This document shows positions 29,410 to 35,216 of a stretch of DNA of 35,216 nt, one piece after another. Source of the stretch: Oscillospiraceae bacterium (GTDB lineage Bacteria > Bacillota > Clostridia > Oscillospirales > Oscillospiraceae). How positions within the stretch are numbered: position 1 is the first letter of the stretch; every line of letters starts with the position of its first letter. The DNA lies in NCBI GenBank assembly GCA_017437095.1, contig JAFSBW010000040.1, forward strand, positions 1 through 35,216, given 5' to 3'. The notes below the pieces were generated by a model that was not told the DNA's origin, did no database searches, and saw only the letters and a program-made list of their open reading frames with translations. The position numbers and the translations under genes were made by a program.

Positions 29410-30687
29410 GTGGAAACATATTTGATCTTACTGGCCGTTTGCCTCATCGGCGGCCTGATGCTCTCCCGTATTACAAAGCTGATAAACCTGCCTGCGGTTA
29501 CCGCTTATCTGGTAGCCGGCCTGATCCTTGGCCCGTTCCTGCTGGGCGCTTTGAATGTTCCCGGCCTGGGCTTTAACTCCATGGAGCAGGTGGAAGGCCT
29601 GAAGATCATTACCCAGACCGCGCTGGGCTTCATCGCCTTTACCATCGGCAACGAGTTCCGTCTGTCCCAGCTGAAGGCTACCGGCGGCAAAGCCATCTTC
29701 ATCGGCATCGCCCAGGCTGTGCTGACTACCGCGTTGGTGGACATCGTGCTCATCGCGCTGCACCTTTTCTTCCCCCACATCCTTTCCCTGCCCGCCGCCA
29801 TTACCCTGGGCGCCATCGCCTCCGCCACAGCCCCCGCCGCTACGCTGATGGTGGTGCGCCAGTACAAGGCTGATGGCCCGCTGACCCGGCTGCTTCTGCT
29901 GGTGGTTGCTATTGACGATGCGGTGGGTCTGCTGCTGTTCTCCGCCTCCTTCGGCATCGCTACGGCGCTGTCCGCCGGCCATGTCAGCGTGCTGGCTGTG
30001 GTGGCTGAGCCTATCATTGAGATCGTTCTGTCCCTGGCTCTGGGCAGCCTGATGGGCCTTGCGCTGCACCTGGTGGAGCAGTTCTTCCATTCCCGCAGTA
30101 AGCGTATGGCCGTGTCCGTGGCCTTCGTGCTGCTTACAGTTGGCCTTTCTTCCATCAAGTTCCAGATCGGCCCGGTGCATTGCGGCTTCTCTTTGCTGCT
30201 GGTGTGCATGATGACCGGCACGATTTTCTGCAACATCTGCTCTACCTCCGAAGAGCTTATGGGCAGGATCGACGGCTGGACCATGCCGCTAAACATTCTG
30301 TTTTTCGTGATCTCCGGCGCCGAGCTGGATCTGCAAGTGCTTGCGCAGCCTATGACCTTGATCGTTGGCGCGCTGTACATTCTCTCCCGCTCCGCCGGCA
30401 AGTATTTTGGCGCTGAGGCCAGCTGCAAGCTTACCAAATGCTCCCATAACATTACCGCCAACCTGGGCATTACCCTGCTGCCCCAGGCCGGCGTTGCCCT
30501 GGGTATGGCCGCTACCGCCTCTACCCTGGCAGACGGCGCCATCGTGCGCAATGTGGTGCTGTTCTCCGTGCTGGTATATGAGCTGGTAGGCCCGGCCCTG
30601 ACCAAGATGGCCCTGACCCGCGCCGGCGAGATCGACCCCGAAGGCCGCACCAGCGCCCGTACCCACAACAAGCCCAAGCAGGCCTAA
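29410..30687 (+). CDS. CPA2-type cation:proton antiporter (Kef/NapA-like)
   Basis: A 425-residue membrane protein with about 12-13 predicted helices. LPAVTAYLVAGLILGPFLLG near the N-terminus, LGFIAFTIGNEF, the AIASATAPAATLMVVRQY stretch and VVAIDDAVGLLLFS (the acidic pair in the transport helix) are typical of CPA2 Na+/H+ or K+/H+ exchangers. There is no TrkA-N or USP domain at the C-terminus; the tail is short and basic. The start is GTG 29410 with AGAAGGA 7 nt upstream. It has its own promoter and terminator. It is the second likely cation/proton transporter in the window after the DUF1538 protein. Confidence 0.88.
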   Translation: METYLILLAVCLIGGLMLSRITKLINLPAVTAYLVAGLILGPFLLGALNVPGLGFNSMEQVEGLKIITQTALGFIAFTIGNEFRLSQLKATGGKAIFIGIAQAVLTTALVDIVLIALHLFFPHILSLPAAITLGAIASATAPAATLMVVRQYKADGPLTRLLLLVVAIDDAVGLLLFSASFGIATALSAGHVSVLAVVAEPIIEIVLSLALGSLMGLALHLVEQFFHSRSKRMAVSVAFVLLTVGLSSIKFQIGPVHCGFSLLLVCMMTGTIFCNICSTSEELMGRIDGWTMPLNILFFVISGAELDLQVLAQPMTLIVGALYILSRSAGKYFGAEASCKLTKCSHNITANLGITLLPQAGVALGMAATASTLADGAIVRNVVLFSVLVYELVGPALTKMALTRAGEIDPEGRTSARTHNKPKQA

Positions 30688-30768
30688 GCGGGCGCTGCCC
30701 CTATCGCCCGGCTCTGTGCTTAAAAGGGCTTCTCTATCGGCACCGCTTTGCGTTTTGTGTCAAATAAC

Positions 30769-30810
30769 AACCCCACCCCGACGAGATTCCCTCTCGCCCC
30801 GGGTGGGGTT
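30769..30810 (+). terminator. Terminator after the antiporter gene
   Basis: AACCCCACCC (30769-30778) pairs with GGGTGGGGTT (30801-30810), with an inner CGAGA/TCTCG stem, followed by TTCGTTTCTT. It also lies 14 bp past the stop codon of the convergent polyvalent-protein gene. Confidence 0.85.
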
Positions 30811-30824
30811 TTCGTTTCTTGCCG

Positions 30825-33800
30825 TCAGCGCTTTGCTCTTTTCAAGCTTTTTTTGCAGGGCTTGGAGCTTTCCAGGCGAAGAAGCTGCTTGTCATAGATG
30901 CTGATGCGGTTGGCGGTTTTGGTAGCCTCATCTCGCAGCGCGCGGATCTTGGCGGTATCCCGCTTGCCCTTGGCAAAGGACAGCTCCTTGATCTGCTGGT
31001 TAAGCTTGCGAAGCTTCTGCTCCTGGCCGTTCATGAGGTCAATCTTGTCCCGGTACTCCCGGATCTTCTGCTTTTCCATATCAGTCTGGGCTGCGCCTTC
31101 AAAGGCATTTGCCAGAAGGGAGCGGTTGGAAACAGAATCGGTATCTCGGTCGGAGTATAGCGCATCATCGCCGAGATCTCCTTCAGGCCTTGCATCATAT
31201 CCGTAGTGTTTCAGCACATCTTCTGGCAAGATATCGGGGAAATACTCGTTGACAAGGTCAAGCAGTTCTGCTATACTGATAGTAGAACTGGTAACGGATA
31301 GCGGCTCTGCCGTGAGTCTGGGCGATTTTGTCGCAGCCAGTTCTTTTTTTGCGTTTAGAGCATAAAGAACATCCATGGATGCGATGCTGTTGTCATAGTG
31401 ATTTACAACAAAGCGCACAACATAAGTTCCATTCGCATCTTTTGCGGCGCCCATGAGGACATAGCTGCTTCCGGCATTATCATCGGAAGGAGTAATCTCG
31501 TTGACGCGAATGGAGTTTTTAAGGATCTCACCAGCTTTGACCGTAACCACATAGTTCGGCACATTGAGCGGATCTTGACTTCTTCGCAGACCATGGCGCA
31601 ACCCCTTCGTAGAAAGAATGACATCTGTATTGATATCGTCAACATGAACACTCACGCTGCCGGTTTTGGGATCAAATCGTCCCACTCTGGCGGCGTTTCG
31701 TTTTGCCTCAGCTGCTACATCTGCACGATTCGTCGGAACATTCTTCCCTACTGTGGTTACCACCATATCCGGCTTGCTGGTCAAGGCCTCGTATGTGTAG
31801 TCCCTGTCAGAGTAGCGGTAGTCAGGATCAGAAGTCGGCGTTTTATTGTCAACACCCTTTACTTGTGCCGGATCGAACACCACATAGGATAATCCTCTGC
31901 TTACCACTTCTTCACCGTAGCCACCTACGCCGCCTTCATCTAAGATCAGGCCGTCATAATCGTAGCCCATTTCCTCGATGAACTCTTGCAGATCCATTCC
32001 ATCCACCCAGTCAGGTAGACCACTATCTGCCAAAGGCGTTCCGGTTCCGTACTTGCGGTAAAATTCCTCCATGAATATCTTCTGCTCATGGGCCTGCCGT
32101 GTATCAAAAGGCCTTTTGATATCTAGGTATACTTTGTATGTCATTGGTGCATCGGCGTTTCTCTTAGTAGAGATAGACGATGCGCCAGCGTTTTGATATA
32201 CATCTGCATAACCGGGATTGGGCGTAAAGTATGTTCCGCTGCGGAATTTCGTAAATCCACCATTGGGAGTTCCGTGATACATGACCATCAAATTCCCATC
32301 AGCATCCCGGACTTTGGAGTCCTGGAAGAATTCCTGCTGCTCTTTGGAAAGCTGATTGCCATCGGAATCACGGGTGGATAAAAGCTTATTGCCGAACTCG
32401 TCAATAATACCAGCCTCAAACAATCGCTTTTGCATTTCGGTCATGTTCTTAGAGTTTTGCACCTTGACTTTTCCATCGGCATATGTTATCTTACGGATAG
32501 GACCGTAGCGGTTCTCCCCAAACGGCAATTGGAGCCTAGTCCGGGAGAGCCAGCTGTCGGTTCTTTTTTTATCCGGGTCAATGTATAGGATGCTGTTCTC
32601 GTTCAAATACTGTTGAAGTGCGTTCTTGCTGTATGCACTCTTGATGATGGCAAAATCCAGCACAGTTGTTCCCTTTTTCTTTGTAGGAAGCAGCTCCAAT
32701 GAAACAAGAACAGGCTTTTTTACCGTTTCCGTACCTTCCTTCACATCTGCATACAACTCTCCCAAGACCGTGATACTACTATCGTATTTCGGTCTTTTTG
32801 TTTTAGGATCGATGGCATCAGAAAACTGTACGATAACCGGGTGTTCCAAAAGCTCCGGGATGCCCTTGAAAAGGTCAAATGTCATCTCTGGATGATCCTT
32901 GAGCTTCTGCAGCACAGTACCGGATCGAAGGATGATATTTTGATCTTTCATACCGATAGACTTGAGGACATCGGATGTGGTGCCGGTAACGAAAGACATA
33001 TGGGTGTCCTTTTTGTCCCAAGCATCAAACTCTTTATAGAACGCCTCTCTAATAGAATAACGGGTATCAGTATCGTTTTTGTCGTCAATTCGCTCTACTG
33101 CCTGGATGTTTTCGCTGGCATCTGCAAGACCTTCCGTGAACAGTTCTTGAAATCTCTCGACAGCATCCTTCATCTCGGCCACATATCTGCCCTCTATGGA
33201 GTCCGGGGCAAGGCCCTTATAGGCCATACGGATCTTCTCAGCCAGCTTGCTGATATAATCCTTGATCTTCTGCCACAGCGCTGCATCCTGGGCTTTCAAC
33301 TTGGCCAGCTTCTCCATGACCTTGCCATCGGAGAGCATTGCTTCCATAGAGTCAGCAACTACTTCCTCATAGGTAGTATCATAGGAGATCGTTCTGCCGG
33401 TGCGCTTGGCTTTTGCCTGCTGCTCTCGCACCAGAGCATCTACGCTCACGCCCTTCTTGCCATATTCTTGCATCAGGAAATCGGCAAGGATCTTAAACTT
33501 GGCAGGTGACCAATGGCGAATAAAATGGGTCAGTTCATGGGCCATGGTGAAAATCATCGTACCTTCACCATTCGCACCGGCATGAAGGTCGATATGGATG
33601 CTCCCATCCTTGGGATCGTACCAGCCATTCGCACCAATGCGCCTGCCGTTTTTACCCAGTTTAGACTCAAAAACATAGACCTGGATACCAAGAACATCTG
33701 CGATCTTTCCCATAGCTTTGAGGGAAGCGCTCTGTCTTTCGGTCAGGCTGTTGCGATCCCCATTGAAGTGTACCTTGCCAGCTTTCTTGCTGGCAGTTTT

Positions 33801-34076
33801 CTTTTTGTTTGCAGCGGCTTTCTGGTCTGCCTCGGTCTTTGCTGCCCGGTACTGCTCAGCCAGGCCGTAGGCCACATTCCGCTGTTCTTCGCTGAGGGTA
33901 GCAGACAGAGTATTCTTGCCGTTCATCGCCTCTCTGCCGTAGCCGTAGTAGCCATAGGTGTAAGCCTGGACGATGCCGTTAACATACACCTTGGAGCTGG
34001 CATTGCCCAGTTTCAGCAGATGCTTGGCAAGCTTGGTGGCCGTTTCCCCATCGATGATGCCTTCCGTCTGCTGCAA
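30825..34076 (-). CDS. Phage/ICE polyvalent protein, 5'-truncated: metallopeptidase, MuF-C-like, ADP-ribosyltransferase and LPD-like domains
   Basis: A 1083-residue open frame with no credible start: the first possible codon is TTG 34076 without an RBS, and an in-frame TGA lies three codons upstream, so the N-terminal part of a larger protein appears lost. Domains in order: zinc metallopeptidase with HELTH (180-184) and later YEEVVADSMEAM; a MuF C-terminal-like region (about 375-500, ILRSGTVLQKLKDHPE to DSWLSRTRLQLPFG); an ADP-ribosyltransferase-like region (about 590-740, VMYHGTPNGGFTKF, SGTYFTPNPGYADVY, YDGLILDEGG); an LPD3-like region (about 760-930, with GLRHGLRRSQ); a C-terminal coiled coil. 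Such chains travel with phages or conjugative elements and are delivered early in infection. Whether this fragment is expressed is doubtful. Confidence 0.75.
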   Translation of the reverse strand: MQQTEGIIDGETATKLAKHLLKLGNASSKVYVNGIVQAYTYGYYGYGREAMNGKNTLSATLSEEQRNVAYGLAEQYRAAKTEADQKAAANKKKTASKKAGKVHFNGDRNSLTERQSASLKAMGKIADVLGIQVYVFESKLGKNGRRIGANGWYDPKDGSIHIDLHAGANGEGTMIFTMAHELTHFIRHWSPAKFKILADFLMQEYGKKGVSVDALVREQQAKAKRTGRTISYDTTYEEVVADSMEAMLSDGKVMEKLAKLKAQDAALWQKIKDYISKLAEKIRMAYKGLAPDSIEGRYVAEMKDAVERFQELFTEGLADASENIQAVERIDDKNDTDTRYSIREAFYKEFDAWDKKDTHMSFVTGTTSDVLKSIGMKDQNIILRSGTVLQKLKDHPEMTFDLFKGIPELLEHPVIVQFSDAIDPKTKRPKYDSSITVLGELYADVKEGTETVKKPVLVSLELLPTKKKGTTVLDFAIIKSAYSKNALQQYLNENSILYIDPDKKRTDSWLSRTRLQLPFGENRYGPIRKITYADGKVKVQNSKNMTEMQKRLFEAGIIDEFGNKLLSTRDSDGNQLSKEQQEFFQDSKVRDADGNLMVMYHGTPNGGFTKFRSGTYFTPNPGYADVYQNAGASSISTKRNADAPMTYKVYLDIKRPFDTRQAHEQKIFMEEFYRKYGTGTPLADSGLPDWVDGMDLQEFIEEMGYDYDGLILDEGGVGGYGEEVVSRGLSYVVFDPAQVKGVDNKTPTSDPDYRYSDRDYTYEALTSKPDMVVTTVGKNVPTNRADVAAEAKRNAARVGRFDPKTGSVSVHVDDINTDVILSTKGLRHGLRRSQDPLNVPNYVVTVKAGEILKNSIRVNEITPSDDNAGSSYVLMGAAKDANGTYVVRFVVNHYDNSIASMDVLYALNAKKELAATKSPRLTAEPLSVTSSTISIAELLDLVNEYFPDILPEDVLKHYGYDARPEGDLGDDALYSDRDTDSVSNRSLLANAFEGAAQTDMEKQKIREYRDKIDLMNGQEQKLRKLNQQIKELSFAKGKRDTAKIRALRDEATKTANRISIYDKQLLRLESSKPCKKSLKRAKR

Positions 34077-34095
34077 CGGTCTTCATTAGAAATAA

Positions 34096-34164
34096 AATGA
34101 ACTTGACCCTGCAGTAGGTGTCGCGAATAAACTCCGGAGCCTTGCTGCGAGTGTCAAGTTCATT
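34096..34164 (-). repeat. 69-bp inverted-repeat element at the break of the polyvalent gene
   Basis: AATGAACTTGAC (34096-34107) and GTCAAGTTCATT (34153-34164) are perfectly complementary, with CTGC matches further in. On the minus strand it is followed by TTTATTT like a terminator. It may be a MITE-like insertion that separated the polyvalent gene from its 5' part, or a small RNA. Confidence 0.5.
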
Positions 34165-34170
34165 ATTGGA

Positions 34171-34199
34171 ATTGTATCAGGAGTTAAGAATAAAGTCAA
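34171..34199 (-). promoter_or_regulatory. Promoter-like sequence facing the 69-bp element
   Basis: TTGACT (34194-34199), 17 bp, TACAAT (34171-34176) on the minus strand. The predicted start coincides with the outer end of the inverted repeat at about 34164. Confidence 0.45.
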
Positions 34200-34200
34200 G

Positions 34201-34566
34201 GAAGGTTATTCCATCGACAGCACCTCCGATGAAGCCTGCCTGGATTCTGGCTAAGCGCAGATGGCTTTCGTTGAGCAGCAAGCTGAGCTTCAGCCCGGGG
34301 AGGATACCGATCCGAAGCTGTTCCCAGAGAGCATTGCTCGCCCGGCGGATCAGCTGGTAAGGATGTATGCGGCAGCCAAGTCCATTGTTGTAAGAAAGGC
34401 CGGGCCAGATCAGCACCAGGGTGCGGAAGCTGGCAACAAAGCGGAGGATGCCCGACGGGCCTCTGCGCGGGCCGTTGCCAGAAGCATGCTGACTGCTGCC
34501 TACGAGGCGCTCGCAGGAGAGCTGCTGCAGGGTGAAATGTCCCTGGCGCAAGCTGGATCAATGTAG
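34201..34566 (+). pseudogene. Possible degraded element-derived coding sequence
   Basis: Coding-like codon use continues across an in-frame TAA at 34252: EGYSIDSTSDEACLDSG, stop, then MAFVEQQAELQPGEDTDPKL through ALAGELLQGEMSLAQAGSM (101 residues from ATG 34261). There is no RBS before 34261. The protein is not recognised. The open frame, the stop in the middle and the position next to a truncated phage-type gene suggest a relic. Confidence 0.3.
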
Positions 34567-34980
34567 CGGGTATCCGTGCGGTGCAAGAGGTCAAGCGGGC
34601 GTATGTCGGCATCTAAAATACTATCTGTCATTGCAAAATGGTTTTTTGCGCAACGATTCCTCGATGCCGCTCCCCAGCTTAAATTGGATTGTCGCCGGTA
34701 ACAGTTAATCCAATAAAACTGCTGGCCTATGCTCGGAATGAATGCGGCGCATTGCCTTAACCTTACGGAATAACATTGGGCATATAGCCGGGTGCGCATA
34801 ACTGTGCATATTATGCTCCCCTACATTTCTTCAGGCAAAGCCGCCTCCCCCGCGCCTGCGCAACTCAGCTGCATTCCCGCTTTCCCTTTCAGTCCCTCCT
34901 CAAACCGCCAGCCCCACCCTCTCACGATCCTATTTGCGCAAGTTTCCGGTCGTGAAAATAAAATACTAAAAAATCGAAAA
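34567..34980. other. No recognisable gene
   Basis: Only short, non-conserved frames cross this stretch, and I see no RNA signature before the tRNA-Ala promoter. Confidence 0.5.
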
Positions 34981-34986
34981 TACCTC

Positions 34987-35015
34987 TTGACATTTCACCT
35001 CTTTGTTGCTATAAT
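34987..35015 (+). promoter_or_regulatory. Promoter of tRNA-Ala
   Basis: TTGACA (34987-34992), 17 bp, TATAAT (35010-35015): perfect consensus, predicted start about 27 bp before the mature tRNA. Confidence 0.88.
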
Positions 35016-35048
35016 GGCAAAGCTGTCACAAAACAGCAAATCAAATAT

Positions 35049-35124
<76 letters not shown>

Positions 35125-35126
35125 GG

Positions 35127-35156
35127 AAGTCCTGAAATCGTAAGATTTCAGGACTT
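35127..35156 (+). terminator. Terminator of tRNA-Ala
   Basis: AAGTCCTGAAATC/GATTTCAGGACTT, 13-bp stem with GTAA loop, followed by TTTCTTTTG. Confidence 0.9.
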
Positions 35157-35216
35157 TTTCTTTTGTAAACCTGGATATTTTTTGTAAAAATCAGTCTTTT
35201 CCGAACCGTGGCGTTA

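Overview
The window looks like the chromosome of a gut-type Clostridia (Firmicutes), most likely an Oscillospiraceae/Ruminococcaceae relative. The support is a class A RNase P RNA, strong AGGAGG-type ribosome binding sites, many TTGACA-17-TATAAT promoters, small intergenic palindromic repeats starting GTAGGG, and secreted proteins with a Cys-rich 'CxxCG' C-terminal region before a membrane anchor. Genus assignment is inference. Core genes are moderately GC-rich. About 22.05-27.0 kb is clearly AT-rich and reads as acquired DNA.

Layout. 1-6.2 kb (minus strand): 2-keto-3-deoxygluconate metabolism (eda, then kdgK running off the left edge) with a consensus promoter and a 12-bp inverted repeat as likely operator; a phosphohexomutase; an orphan GltD-like flavoprotein; serA. 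6.4-8.7 kb (plus): a DUF1538 membrane protein with an internal duplication, followed by two small PII-like proteins. 8.7-9.4 kb: a divergent XRE repressor / small membrane protein pair with a palindromic operator inside the promoter. 9.6-10.1 kb: rnpB (minus). 10.2-13.3 kb (plus): murD-ispD-ispF-ppa. 13.3-15.9 kb (minus): malic enzyme translationally coupled to a GLUG-type surface protein. 16.5-20.4 kb (minus): a 1284-residue surface protein with a PL9 pectate-lyase-like beta-helix. 21.0-21.9 kb: a TIM-barrel sugar isomerase/epimerase. 22.1-26.6 kb (minus): a defence island of DUF262-HNH nuclease, EcoRI-type adenine methyltransferase with a structured leader RNA, and a NACHT NTPase, lying next to tRNA-Arg(CCG). 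27.6-30.7 kb (plus): a DivIVA-like coiled-coil protein, an FliB-type protein and a CPA2 antiporter. 30.8-34.6 kb: remnants of a phage or conjugative element, mainly a 5'-truncated polyvalent protein (metallopeptidase, MuF-C-like, ADP-ribosyltransferase, LPD-like domains). tRNA-Ala(GGC) closes the window.

How the genes fit together. The PL9-like protein would cut pectin or polygalacturonate outside the cell; the unsaturated product is converted to KDG, which KdgK and Eda turn into pyruvate and glyceraldehyde-3-phosphate. The isomerase may belong to the same sugar theme. IspD releases pyrophosphate, which Ppa in the same operon removes. The methyltransferase and DUF262-HNH protein are 4 nt apart and look like a modification/restriction-type pair; the NACHT protein fits an antiphage role.

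The most unusual signals are: (1) three intergenic arrays of different perfect hairpins separated by an exact 7-nt linker that is constant within an array and different between arrays, each closed by one reverse-complement copy of its linker; (2) the DUF1538 plus twin PII-like module; (3) a roughly 205-nt structured RNA, with its predicted start at the first base of a 20-bp inverted repeat, ending at an intrinsic terminator just before the methyltransferase; (4) three copies of the tRNA-Arg 3' end, one forming a perfect 39-bp inverted repeat.
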